From: Opitutales bacterium UBA5694
GTDB taxonomy: Bacteria; Verrucomicrobiota; Verrucomicrobiia; Opitutales; Opitutaceae
Direction of reading: 5' to 3'
Assembly (NCBI GenBank): GCA_002420185.1
Contig: DIHO01000013.1
Coordinates: forward strand, 1 to 64,000
Length of the DNA stretch: 64,000 bases
This document shows positions 1 through 7,937 of this stretch, in pieces (the stretch's first letter is position 1; each line of letters starts with the position of its first letter). Position numbers and translations under genes: made by a program. The notes under the pieces are model-generated. The model saw only the letters and a program-made list of their open reading frames with translations. It was not told where the DNA came from and searched no databases.

Positions 1-135
1 CCATTTATGACCGATGATACCAGTAGTGCTGCCGCTCTCGTTACTCTCGATGTAGGGGTTTATACAGTACAAGTCAGTTCAGCTGATGAAGGCACAGGTG
101 AGGTGTTGGTAGAGGTTTATGAGGTTACCAATTAG
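1..135 (+). CDS. C-terminal end of a secreted or surface protein (partial)
   Basis: The reading frame is open from base 1 and stops at TAG 133-135, leaving the last 44 residues of a protein that begins outside the window. The tail reads AALVTLDVGVYTVQVSSADE and ends in LVEVYEV, a beta-sandwich module often found at the C-terminus of large secreted proteins in Opitutia. A decayed copy of the same module lies at 45640-45900. The parent protein cannot be identified from this fragment. Confidence 0.7.
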   Translation, partial: PFMTDDTSSAAALVTLDVGVYTVQVSSADEGTGEVLVEVYEVTN

Positions 136-567
136 CCAAACCCAAACCGATTAGCGCTGAGGCTTTCCAAATAGCTTACGCAATAAACGCATATTTCGTT
201 TATTTCTATTTAAAGCGAGAGGCTTGAAGATTCTTCAATCCGTTTGTCGCCACAATGCACACTAGTGCGGGTACTCCTCAGGGGAGGTTTTTTATCCTGC
301 CTCCTAGCTTCTTAGAATTTAGCTATTGGTAAAAGAATACTGGATACTTTTTATGAAATCTGGGGACAGAGGGTCCTGGCGTGGTTTCCTGATTGTGACA
401 GTGCTACGTTCCAGCCTTCCGATCCCGGTGGCCCCCATTTTGAAACTGTGCGGCCTGAATGAGGGAAAGCGACCTGCATGAGACTAAGAAAGGCTAGGAT
501 GAATGAAAGCAGCTTCATGATTGAAAAGAGAGCTTGATGAGAGGTAGCTATGATGTAAAAAGAAGGC
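136..567. other. Intergenic stretch without a supportable gene
   Basis: No convincing coding frame was found. It holds one weak terminator-like hairpin at 276-293. A minus-strand open frame at 351-569 contains a hydrophobic, signal-like stretch but no recognisable domain, so it is not called. Confidence 0.4.
276..293 (+). terminator. Weak intrinsic terminator candidate
   Basis: CCTC (276-279) pairs with GAGG (284-287) around AGGG, followed by six T residues (288-293). It lies about 140 bases after the partial gene at 1-135. The stem is only 4 bp, so support is weak. Confidence 0.3.
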
Positions 568-1137
568 ATGTTAAGAATTTAATTAATTCTTGCACTGGTT
601 GATTTAGCGACAACATTGTTTTCAATTTCATCTATTGGCTCAGATATAGATCCGAAATACAAAGGAGAATTGGATACGCTATTTGATTACTGGGATTCAT
701 TGAATGCGAACTAGCTATCAGAGGAACGTATGAATGATTTGTTCAGCGAGGGATTCTGTTTCGTTGGGCAGCCAAACTTGTTCTTTAGCAACATATCTGA
801 AACGACTGGGTTTTACAACGCTGTGCGAAATGAAGAATATCCAGCGATATGTAGCCCCTACGATTTTGAGGCACTAAAAATAGCCAGAATATCATATATT
901 CCTGTAGAAGAAAATTCAGTATTAATTGGATTGATAGACGTTTTCCTTACCACTCCGAATTAAACACCAAGAGTTGCTATGGCGTTTGCTTACAATCTAG
1001 TTTTCGACGAAAATAAGGGAAAATGGCTGATGAATAGTCTACTAAATTTCAGTGTAGATTCATATCCGATAAAATGGAAAAAATTGGCTGTAAAACCTCG
1101 TTGGAAATATAACGAACAAAAACCACTTGAAGAATAA
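568..1137 (+). pseudogene. Unrecognised small secreted protein, broken by in-frame stops
   Basis: One frame reads coherently from ATG 568 to TAA 1135-1137 but is interrupted by TAA at 580, TAG at 712 and TAA at 961, with no frameshift. The conceptual protein (about 186 residues) begins with a hydrophobic leader (LILALVDLATTLFSISSIG) and continues with protein-like text such as VGQPNLFFSNISETTGFYN and VAMAFAYNLVFDENKGKWL. Only the middle piece (730-963) is an open frame by itself. I do not recognise the family. Decay is the simplest explanation. Readthrough is a weaker alternative, because two different stop codons are involved. Confidence 0.55.
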
Positions 1138-1244
1138 AGGCATATATTGGCCCGTGAGGTGACCCCCTAGGCAAATTCTTAGAGCTTGAATGACCTATGC
1201 TGGAGCGTTTATAAATTTGGGTGAAGGAGACGTAGAAAATATTT

Positions 1245-1973
1245 ATGAATATATCATTTTTTAGATTTGTTAGGAGTGTGTTTAATGGTGAAAGAAGTGT
1301 ATTCTCTTATCTAGTGTATGCGTCAGGAGAACTGATTCTTATAGCTTTAGGCATCCTTCTTGCACTGCAAGTAGACAACTGGAATCAGAGCCGATTGGAT
1401 AGAACCCGAGAACAGGTGTTATTAGCAGAGATTCACGATGAATTTCTTTTTAATAAGTCGGAGTTGGTTCATACGGTAGGAATTTTTTCTAAAGTTCGAG
1501 AGAACTGCGCCAACCTCGTTCAACTGATCTCGGAAAAACCAGCAACATTTGACGAAACACTTTTAAGTTCTTATCTAATGGGTATTACAAGTGCCGGCAC
1601 CGCAGACCTTTCAAAAGCGACTATAGACACATTGAAGAATACCTCTTCATTTCAGATCATAAGAAACGACGAATTGAGAAGTACCTTAATACTTTGGGAA
1701 AGTCTTCTATCAGACTACAAGGAAAGGGAAAAAAGAGCGGAAGATTTTGCTATTGAGCGTTTGACACCATTTCTATCAAAAAGAATACCTCTCCCATATC
1801 ACCTGGGTATAAGTGATCCGAGAGTCGATAAGGCTTTCATTGAGGATATTGAGTTCGAAAACTTGATCAGAGGTAGGGGTAGGTTAATCAGCACCTTTTT
1901 GAATATGGCGGAGGGTGATAATCCAAAGCTGATGGAAACAATCGAAAGGATAATTGCACTTTCTGGCGACTAA
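1245..1973 (+). CDS. DUF6090-type membrane protein
   Basis: 242 residues. The N-terminus (RFVRSVFNGERSVFSYLVYA, then GELILIALGILLALQVDNWN) matches the pattern of DUF6090 proteins: a short cytoplasmic leader, one transmembrane helix at about residues 22-42 ending in Q-x-x-N-W-N, then a soluble helical domain. The role of the family is unknown and the protein is probably anchored in the inner membrane. The family is best known from Bacteroidota, so transfer is possible. It stands alone, between a relic and a convergent membrane-protein gene, in accessory DNA. Confidence 0.7.
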   Translation: MNISFFRFVRSVFNGERSVFSYLVYASGELILIALGILLALQVDNWNQSRLDRTREQVLLAEIHDEFLFNKSELVHTVGIFSKVRENCANLVQLISEKPATFDETLLSSYLMGITSAGTADLSKATIDTLKNTSSFQIIRNDELRSTLILWESLLSDYKEREKRAEDFAIERLTPFLSKRIPLPYHLGISDPRVDKAFIEDIEFENLIRGRGRLISTFLNMAEGDNPKLMETIERIIALSGD

Positions 1974-2173
1974 AAGGTGCCATTTCGCTTTCTCAATAAT
2001 TCGGTTTCCTTGAACATCCGTTTATACATCGCCGAAGAAATGACCTCTGATTAACTCGCCGAAGCACAGAAAATGGCCTAAATTCAGCCAAAATTGAGGA
2101 TGGCCCATAGACATCCTCTGGATAGTGCTTCCATATGGAGTCCTGTGGATTGAGTTTCTTCAGCAAGTAAATT

Positions 2174-2683
2174 CTAGGCATCTTTTGATTCTAGCCAGTT
2201 AGAGAAACGTATGGCCCATGGCTCTGGAGAAAAGTATTCGGAAGTGTGAAACCTATCAACCTCAGCATTCATTCCAGCATTGGGTTTAGGTATACCTAGC
2301 CATCCCCACAAAGCCTTCCTGTTTGCAGCAAACGCCATGCTTTCCCTGAATGGACTTTCATCAATCAACCCATTTATGAACTGATAGTATACGTCTTCAA
2401 ATCGTTGGTACCTTACCCTCTCAAACCAGAATAGTCTTTCTTTCTCTAGGCCAGTGATAGCCTCAAAATCACCTTCCATTAACGCCATATGAACAGAGAG
2501 CACTGAATCTTCGGAGTATATCTGGCTGAATTCCTCAATCATCGCGTTACTGCGATCCTGCCTTATCTCAGAGCGAGCGATACTTGAAGTCTGTCGCAGT
2601 TCAATGATCAGGAAAACGAGGCCAGCGAGTACAGCTACGTTTCCAAGTGCTGTGGTGATGGTAAGGATGGTGTTTGTTTTCAT
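2174..2683 (-). CDS. Hypothetical single-pass membrane protein
   Basis: 169 residues if started at the ATG at 2683; another in-frame ATG lies 15 bases upstream at 2698. The shorter start is preferred because the sequence then opens with MKTNTILTI and a hydrophobic helix at about residues 9-28 (ALGNVAVLAGLVFLIIEL). The rest is soluble and rich in acidic, aromatic and Arg residues (RVRYQRFEDVYYQFINGLID). I do not recognise a named family with confidence. Its layout, one N-terminal helix plus a helical body, resembles the gene at 1245-1973, which faces it. Confidence 0.6.
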   Translation of the reverse strand: MKTNTILTITTALGNVAVLAGLVFLIIELRQTSSIARSEIRQDRSNAMIEEFSQIYSEDSVLSVHMALMEGDFEAITGLEKERLFWFERVRYQRFEDVYYQFINGLIDESPFRESMAFAANRKALWGWLGIPKPNAGMNAEVDRFHTSEYFSPEPWAIRFSNWLESKDA

Positions 2684-2712
2684 AATGAAACCAAACATGA
2701 AGAAGACCTGTT

Positions 2713-2742
2713 AGGGCGACAATTTTTTCGAGGGCTAGTTGA
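2713..2742 (+). repeat. Short dispersed repeat, copy 1
   Basis: AGGGCGACAAT, then 7 bases, then AGGGCTAGTTGA. Both arms recur identically at 3990-4017 with a 5-base spacer. This copy lies between the membrane-protein gene and tRNA-Thr. Confidence 0.5.
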
Positions 2743-2925
2743 TGAATAAAAATTGCGAGGCTGCCGCCCCCTGCGACCCCCTTGCCCGTTAGTGTGAGAG
2801 AATGCTCTTGATAATTTTTCAAAAGGAAGCTTTTAAGTTCCCGTTTCCACTAGTAGGGCAAGATCTTATTAGGTATTTATAGGGCATCTACTTTTTGCTC
2901 TAGATTAAATTACAGATTTTTATCT

Positions 2926-2931
2926 TATAAT
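2926..2931 (+). promoter_or_regulatory. -10 element for tRNA-Thr
   Basis: A perfect TATAAT lies 20 bases upstream of the tRNA 5' end. No good -35 hexamer is visible at 16-18 bp spacing, but the preceding 40 bases are AT-rich. Confidence 0.45.
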
Positions 2932-2951
2932 TTGAGGCTTCTAAGTAATTT

Positions 2952-3027
2952 GCCGGCGTAGCTCAATTGGTAGAGCAACTGATTTGTAATCAGTAGGTTG
3001 CGGGTTCGAGTCCCATCGCCGGCTCCA
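2952..3027 (+). tRNA. tRNA-Thr (anticodon TGT)
   Basis: 76-base cloverleaf. Acceptor GCCGGCG (2952-2958) pairs with CGCCGGC (3017-3023), followed by discriminator T and a genomically encoded CCA (3025-3027). Anticodon stem ACTGA/TCAGT flanks loop TTTGTAA, with TGT at 2985-2987. The T loop has the normal GGTTCGAGTCC form. It decodes ACA and probably other ACN codons. It stands alone rather than in a tRNA cluster. Confidence 0.97.
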
Positions 3028-3512
3028 CTTAAAAAAGCAAATAAGAGTAACCGAAGGATGAATCTGGTTTTTCCATTCTATCCCATTGTTATTTGTTTTG
3101 TCTTGGTGTTTAGTGGAACTTTTTAAGAGGAAGTGATTGTCAATGCTGAGGTCTCACCTACGAGTTCGGGAAGAAAACTGTTCGACCCATCGGCGTTTCA
3201 TCGTCGTTGCTAACCTAGGGATCTGAGGAACATCTGGGCATCTATTTGTTCGGCGATCCTAGGGGTAAGAAACCGACCGTCAGCAGTTCTCGACACAGGA
3301 TCCATAGCAGTACTTTTTAGATTTGTTATACTTGTGTTAGGTGCCTCGAGGCGAAGAAGACCAGGTTAAATAAGCGAACAAAAGACGAAAACTCTCTGCA
3401 GGAGGCGACCCTGACGATGCAATCCAGCAACTCTGCTATGTTCAGACTTGCACTTAAGTTAGGATTTAAAGATTTCTTGCTCCTATCGGGTTAAAGGTTT
3501 TGGTTATCAAAG
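3028..3512. other. Intergenic stretch with nothing supportable
   Basis: I read all frames on both strands and found no family-like text, tRNA or strong hairpin. All frames have frequent stops. It could be an older, unreadable relic. Confidence 0.4.
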
Positions 3513-3875
3513 ATGAGATTTATAGCATTTACCCTATTACTGTTTTCTTCTGTGCTTGCTCACGGTGGCGAGCCGACTAGACTCGATCTTCTACGGTCCG
3601 ACTATTACGTTGATCAGGCAAAAAAGCAATTCGGACTGACCGACGAGGCAGGGGATGCGTTTAAACAGCTCAAATTGGGTAATATGATGGCTTACAGGGA
3701 GGTAGTCGCTCCATTGAAAAAGGAAGGCAAGGACGACGAGGCTGCCATCGAGGCCCAGAAGCTCAACAGGCCGTTTGCAAAGGAAGCCGCAGACCTTCTC
3801 AATTGCAGCGTAAAGGATTTCTGGAGCTTCAACAAAAGGGTTGGCCCAGAAATGCAAAAAATAAAACGCAACTAG
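3513..3875 (+). CDS. Small secreted protein of unknown function
   Basis: 120 residues. Residues 1-18 (MRFIAFTLLLFSSVLAHG) form a Sec signal peptide, giving a mature protein of about 100 residues that is highly charged and helical. The mature part has the text YYVDQAKKQFGLTDEAGDAF, an alternating Lys/Glu-Asp middle and a lone Cys in LLNCSVKDFW. No catalytic motif is visible. It stands alone between non-coding stretches. It is probably periplasmic; a function should not be assigned. Confidence 0.55.
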   Translation: MRFIAFTLLLFSSVLAHGGEPTRLDLLRSDYYVDQAKKQFGLTDEAGDAFKQLKLGNMMAYREVVAPLKKEGKDDEAAIEAQKLNRPFAKEAADLLNCSVKDFWSFNKRVGPEMQKIKRN

Positions 3876-3989
3876 TTTAGGGCACTCTGGCCCCGACGCA
3901 GGTTCCACAGCAGCCCTTCATGTAGTTAGTCTAATTGCAAGAGTTGCTGAAATGTGGAGACTGTGAAAGGGCTAACTTCAGAAGCGATC

Positions 3990-4017
3990 AGGGCGACAAT
4001 ATCCAAGGGCTAGTTGA
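3990..4017 (+). repeat. Short dispersed repeat, copy 2
   Basis: AGGGCGACAAT, then ATCCA, then AGGGCTAGTTGA. The two arms (11 and 12 bases) match those at 2713-2742 exactly; only the spacer differs. Confidence 0.5.
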
Positions 4018-4105
4018 GCCTAAGAAGAAGAGTGTTTTATTTAATTGAACAGCATTTGGAACTCCCCTCTAATTAGAAGAGAAACATGTTGAGCTCACGA
4101 AATTT

Positions 4106-4993
4106 GTGATTTCTCATTTGCTTGTGAAAAGTGGTACAGTTTCTCTTCTGATTGAAAATTGCCCGTTGTGTGAAAGTGGAGTACCGGAAATTCTCGCTGA
4201 TTACAGAGAATTCACGTGGGTTTCATGTTCGTGCGGTTTGATTTACAAGCGTTCTGAATTAAGTCTGGGCGATGCGGATAACATCTATAACCCATCTTAT
4301 TTCAAGGGTGGGGATACAAAGCATGCACATGCGTACGATAGAAGAACGAAGAGACGCATTAAAAAATCTCAGAAGCAAATTCAGCATGCATTGAGGTACA
4401 CGGAACCGGGCAACTTGTTGGACATAGGCTGCTCGCTAGGCTACACCCTCAAAGCAGCCAAGAATCTAGGGCTTACGGCGTACGGGATTGATATCTCCCA
4501 GTATGCGGTCGATAAGTGTCGTGAGGAGGGTTTGCAGGTAAAAATCGGGGACTTAGATAATATACCTTATCCCGATGAAACGTTCAGTATCGTTGTGATG
4601 AAACATGTCTTGGAACATACTAGTCATCCGGTTCGTACTCTGAGGGAGGTTAGAAGGGTTATGAAACCGGGAGGTGCGATATTCATTGCTGTACCCAATG
4701 CGAATTATATAAAAGCAAAGCTGAATCCGGCTAAAAGTCGTTTCTATCGCCCTGAGACGCGCGGTGGTACTGAGCACTACGTTTACTATACGCCAAAAAC
4801 TTTGTCGCAAATGTTGGAGCAGAACGGTATAGAAGTTCAGAAGGTTCATCCGCACTTAATTAGCCAGCGAAGCTCCGTGATTCGTACATTGGCCGAGTTG
4901 CCGATCGTCCCGCTAAAATTTATCGCTGAAACGGTATTGAGTACCTTGGGATTACGAAAAGAATTTTGGACTTCAGGCTTAAAAAAGGTTTGA
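4106..4993 (+). CDS. Class I SAM-dependent methyltransferase with zinc-ribbon-like N-terminus
   Basis: 295 residues from a GTG start; another GTG lies a few codons downstream. Residues 19-43 carry CPLC...CSCG, a paired-cysteine motif typical of methyltransferases that modify sugars or polyketide-like chains. The Rossmann methyltransferase fold follows: motif I LLDIGCSLGYTLK (about 104-116), acidic motif GIDIS, then VMKHVLEHTSHP and LKPGG-like text MKPGGAIFIAVPNANY. The C-terminus (LISQRSSVIRTLAELPIVPL) is hydrophobic and may touch the membrane. Substrate unknown; a cell-surface glycan role is an inference. It is not in an operon. Confidence 0.8.
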   Translation: MISHLLVKSGTVSLLIENCPLCESGVPEILADYREFTWVSCSCGLIYKRSELSLGDADNIYNPSYFKGGDTKHAHAYDRRTKRRIKKSQKQIQHALRYTEPGNLLDIGCSLGYTLKAAKNLGLTAYGIDISQYAVDKCREEGLQVKIGDLDNIPYPDETFSIVVMKHVLEHTSHPVRTLREVRRVMKPGGAIFIAVPNANYIKAKLNPAKSRFYRPETRGGTEHYVYYTPKTLSQMLEQNGIEVQKVHPHLISQRSSVIRTLAELPIVPLKFIAETVLSTLGLRKEFWTSGLKKV

Positions 4994-5041
4994 GAAGATT
5001 TGAGAGCTAGTACGTTTGAAAAATATTGGTTATATATGGTT

Positions 5042-5860
5042 TCAACCGGTTTCCGAAAGGCTTAGTCCAAGCGGGTAATCGTTAGAATCCCATAGGACGA
5101 TATCATTGTGGTGGGCACCCCAGTCTATCATGGTGTCACCGGAATACTACCACCAGTATCGGAAAAAGCGGTGGGCCCTTTCTTCGCTGTAATCCAAGTA
5201 TGTTGTCTGCTCTTGTTACATATTCTAGTCAATCCCCTTGGGCACCGGCTTTTTTTAAACGGCCCCAGCCGCTGTTCGGCGGGAAGGTAGACATCTATTT
5301 TTTTGATGTCGCCAATGATTTCGTTGCAAGCGATTTCACAGGCTAATCGGAATCGTGGGTCGCTTCGCTGTTGCGTGCCTGTTTGCAAAATTTGGCCTGT
5401 CTTCTTCTCTGCGGCGACGAGATGTTTCCTTTCGTCAATTGCTAGGGTAAGTGGTTTTTCGCAATAGACGTCTTTTCTCGCTCGCATGGCCGCCAGAGAT
5501 ACGAGTGTATGCCAGCGGTCAACCGTGCCGCAGACTACGATGTTGACTTCTTTGAGTTCCATGATCTTTCGGAAGTCTTTGAAGGCCCTCGCCATGGGCG
5601 ACTTTTGCTTGGTCTTGGCCAGTTGACCGTCGTCGACGTCGCAAATGGCGACCATTTCGCCGTAGTATACTACTGCCTCGGCAACGCCTCTCCCTTGGCT
5701 ACCGCAGCCCACGAGCGCGACTCCTAGGCGATCATTCGCCAATTTTGGTTTGGAAAGGCAACTTTGGGCCGAGGAATCTTAGAGGTATTAACTCGGGAGG
5801 GCAGTAGTTGCGGCAGCGATTCCGGTGGTTTGGATAAATTTCCTACGATTAATTCGATTT
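5042..5860 (-). pseudogene. Decayed Tat-exported Gfo/Idh/MocA oxidoreductase
   Basis: Reading right to left, a twin-arginine signal (NRRKFIQTTGIAAATTALPS) is visible at 5800-5850. Two TAA codons follow in the same frame (5788-5790, 5779-5781). Next comes a good Rossmann domain (GVALVGCGSQGRGVAEA, then CEKPLTLA, 5742 down to about 5200). A frameshift and a TAG at 5147-5149 break the catalytic half, where DYSEERAHRFF, YSGDTMIDWGAHHND and then a stop at 5042 remain. Members of this family need about 430 residues, so the C-terminal half is missing. The intact relative at 56945-58231 shows what the gene would have looked like. No start codon is left upstream of the signal. Confidence 0.85.
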
Positions 5861-5940
5861 CTAGGGGTTACGGTTGGTGGGAAAGTGAGCTGGAGATTTG
5901 ATAAGTTCGTGGAGGTTTGGAATGGGACATTCTTCCAGTT

Positions 5941-5961
5941 TTAGCCAGTTTTTGTGGCTAA
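5941..5961 (+). promoter_or_regulatory. Perfect 7-bp hairpin in the rpmI leader
   Basis: TTAGCCA (5941-5947) and TGGCTAA (5955-5961) pair perfectly around GTTTTTG, 105 bases upstream of rpmI. Ribosomal protein L20 represses rpmI-rplT mRNA in other bacteria, so a leader structure here could be regulatory. There is no T-run, so it is not a terminator. The function is inferred. Confidence 0.3.
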
Positions 5962-6066
5962 AGACTGATTTGCTTTATAGCCATGGGTTTATTTAATGAA
6001 ATGAGCGTTGTTTCCCCTTTACACGGAATAGATTTTACATCTTTCTTCTCCGGTCTCCTAAAGGTC

Positions 6067-6261
6067 ATGCAAAAGACTAAGAAATCCATAGCAAAACGCT
6101 TTAAGCTGACGGGCACTGGCAAGTTGATGCGGCGTTCCCCTGGGAAACGTCACCATCTCCACCAGAAAACCACTAAGCAGAAGCGGTCTTTAAGTCAGGA
6201 CAAGCACGTGTCCCAAGGACGTCAGGCAGATTTAATGCGTGGCCTCCCACACGGTCTTTAA
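6067..6261 (+). CDS. rpmI: 50S ribosomal protein L35
   Basis: 64 residues from ATG 6067. The open frame extends upstream to 5983, but that extension lacks the family's character, whereas MQKTKKSIAKRFKLTGTGKL is the normal L35 N-terminus. The protein is Lys/Arg/His-rich (RRSPGKRHHLHQKTTKQKR) and ends in RGLPHGL. It binds 23S rRNA in the large subunit. rplT follows after 83 bases. The usual upstream partner infC is absent; the region upstream is a relic instead. Confidence 0.93.
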   Translation: MQKTKKSIAKRFKLTGTGKLMRRSPGKRHHLHQKTTKQKRSLSQDKHVSQGRQADLMRGLPHGL

Positions 6262-6344
6262 CCCCTGTTCAACAAAAACTTATTTCGTTTGGGTAAAACA
6301 TTAAGTAGGCGACCCGACGAAATCGAAATCCAGAAAGGAACAAC

Positions 6345-6716
6345 ATGCCTAGAGCAACTAATTCACCCGCGTACCGCAAGCGTCGCAAAAAGATGCTGAA
6401 GCAAGCTAAGGGCTACTTCGGTAACAAATCACGTTTATACAAATACGCGAAAGAGGCCGTAGCACACGCGCTACAGTACGCCTATCGCGACAGACGCACC
6501 AAAAAGCGCACGATGCGCCAGCTTTGGATTGTGCGTATCAACGCTGCTTGTAGAGCAGAAGGCATTAGTTACAGTCGATTCCAAGAAGGACTGAAGGCTG
6601 CCGAGATCACTCTGGATCGCAAGATTCTGGCGGATATGGCCGTTCAGGACGCTGTCGCATTTAGCGGTCTGATTGAGAAAGCTAAGGAAGCTTTGAAGAA
6701 CAAAGCCGCCGCCTGA
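6345..6716 (+). CDS. rplT: 50S ribosomal protein L20
   Basis: 123 residues, close to the usual 115-120 with a short Ala-rich tail. The N-terminus [20 protein letters not shown] and the downstream [20 protein letters not shown] are signature L20 sequence. A clear ribosome-binding site (AGAAAGGAA) precedes the ATG. L20 nucleates early 50S assembly and in other bacteria represses its own operon. It is cotranscribed with rpmI and ends before a strong terminator at 6781-6815. Confidence 0.97.
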   Translation: MPRATNSPAYRKRRKKMLKQAKGYFGNKSRLYKYAKEAVAHALQYAYRDRRTKKRTMRQLWIVRINAACRAEGISYSRFQEGLKAAEITLDRKILADMAVQDAVAFSGLIEKAKEALKNKAAA

Positions 6717-6780
6717 ACTCGAATAGTGGCGAATCGGAAGGCAAATTCGCCGTTTCATCCATTTTCGCCTTTAACGAACG

Positions 6781-6815
6781 GGAGTTCGAGTATCTGCTCG
6801 GACTCCTTTTTTTTT
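6781..6815 (+). terminator. Strong intrinsic terminator after rplT
   Basis: GGAGTTCGAG (6781-6790) pairs with CTCGGACTCC (6797-6806) through 10 bp with one G-T wobble, loop TATCTG, followed by nine T residues. It separates the ribosomal-protein pair from pheST and lies 57 bases before pheS, so it could also act as an attenuator of pheS. Confidence 0.9.
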
Positions 6816-6872
6816 GACTCAAGAACCCGGAGGAACCTTTAGTTTTCAGAACATATCTCGCAGCCAAGCACT

Positions 6873-7913
6873 ATGGAAGAGGAACTTAAACAGATTGTAG
6901 GTGCGGCCAAAATCAATGTTGGAGCCGTTTCGAACCGTGCCGATTTCGAAGCCTTTAAGGCAGGGATTACGGGGCCCAACGGTTCCTTGACCAAAGTGGT
7001 GAAAGGCATGGGTCAGGTCGCCAAGGAAGATCGGCCGACCTTTGGCAAGCTCATCAACGAGGCAAAGCAGCAGGTACAGGCCATTTATGATATCGCTTTG
7101 GAGGCGATCGAAGCAGCAGAAATTGCCGAGCGGCTGGGCCCGCCAATCGATCCCTCCCTGCCGTCGCCAGATTCGGAACCGGGGAGTTTGCATCCGCTGA
7201 CTCAGGTGCGGGAGGAAATCAGCCGCATCTTTAAGCAGATCGGATTTACGGTTGCGGAGGGTACAGAGGTTGAAACCGAGTATTACTGCTTTGATGCGTT
7301 GAATACTCCCAAGGACCATCCGGCACGAGATTTGCAGGATACATTCTATCTTCCGGATGATGCAGATTTTGGGAACGTATCCAAAAATTCGGACGAGAGA
7401 TACTTACTAAGAACACACACTTCATCGGTGCAAATTCGTACGATGCTGAAAGGCGAAGCACCCATTCGAATCATTTCACCAGGCCGGTGTTTTCGCCGTG
7501 ACACGGTGGATGCGACCCACAGTGCCAATTTTAACCAAGTCGAAGGACTTTACGTAGACAAGAACGTCACGGTTCGGGACTTAAAAGCCATACTTGACTA
7601 CTTTTTCGAGCAGCTGCTAGGCAAGGGAACGACCACGCGATTTCGTCCTCATTTTTTCCCCTACACCGAACCCAGCTTCGAGGTCGATTTCTCTTCCAGT
7701 CACTTGGCGAAACTAGGAAGCGATTGGGTTGAAATTGCGGGATGCGGAATGGTCGAGCCCGAGGTCTTTGCGTCGGTAGGGTATGATCCGGAATTGTATT
7801 CAGGTTTCGCTTTTGGTATGGGAATCGAGCGTATCGCCATGATAATATATGGAATCGATGATATACGCTACTTCTATCAGAACGACCATCGCTTTTTGAA
7901 GCAGTTTGCTTAA
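6873..7913 (+). CDS. pheS: Phenylalanyl-tRNA synthetase alpha subunit
   Basis: 346 residues, normal length. Residues 1-85 form the coiled-coil arm that binds tRNA. The class II catalytic core follows, with motif-1 region HPARDLQDTFYL, motif 2 in LLRTHTSSVQIRTM and RCFRRDTVDATH, substrate-pocket text FPYTEPSFEVD, and motif 3 GMGIERIAMIIYGIDDIR near the C-terminus. It forms the alpha2-beta2 enzyme with pheT, which begins 24 bases downstream, and charges tRNA-Phe in the cytoplasm. All three class II motifs are intact. Confidence 0.97.
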   Translation: MEEELKQIVGAAKINVGAVSNRADFEAFKAGITGPNGSLTKVVKGMGQVAKEDRPTFGKLINEAKQQVQAIYDIALEAIEAAEIAERLGPPIDPSLPSPDSEPGSLHPLTQVREEISRIFKQIGFTVAEGTEVETEYYCFDALNTPKDHPARDLQDTFYLPDDADFGNVSKNSDERYLLRTHTSSVQIRTMLKGEAPIRIISPGRCFRRDTVDATHSANFNQVEGLYVDKNVTVRDLKAILDYFFEQLLGKGTTTRFRPHFFPYTEPSFEVDFSSSHLAKLGSDWVEIAGCGMVEPEVFASVGYDPELYSGFAFGMGIERIAMIIYGIDDIRYFYQNDHRFLKQFA

Positions 7914-7937
7914 TACGAACAGACGTTATTCTACGAC

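Noticed and set aside
351..569. Minus-strand frame with a hydrophobic stretch
   Set aside because: A signal-like segment is present but the remainder is not protein-like, and no homologous text was recognised.
1993..2181. Minus-strand 62-residue frame after the membrane protein
   Set aside because: No recognisable domain, many Arg/Pro/Ser as expected of a chance frame, no ribosome-binding site.
5983..6066. N-terminal extension of the rpmI frame by 28 residues
   Set aside because: The extension has no L35 character, and ATG 6067 gives the standard start.
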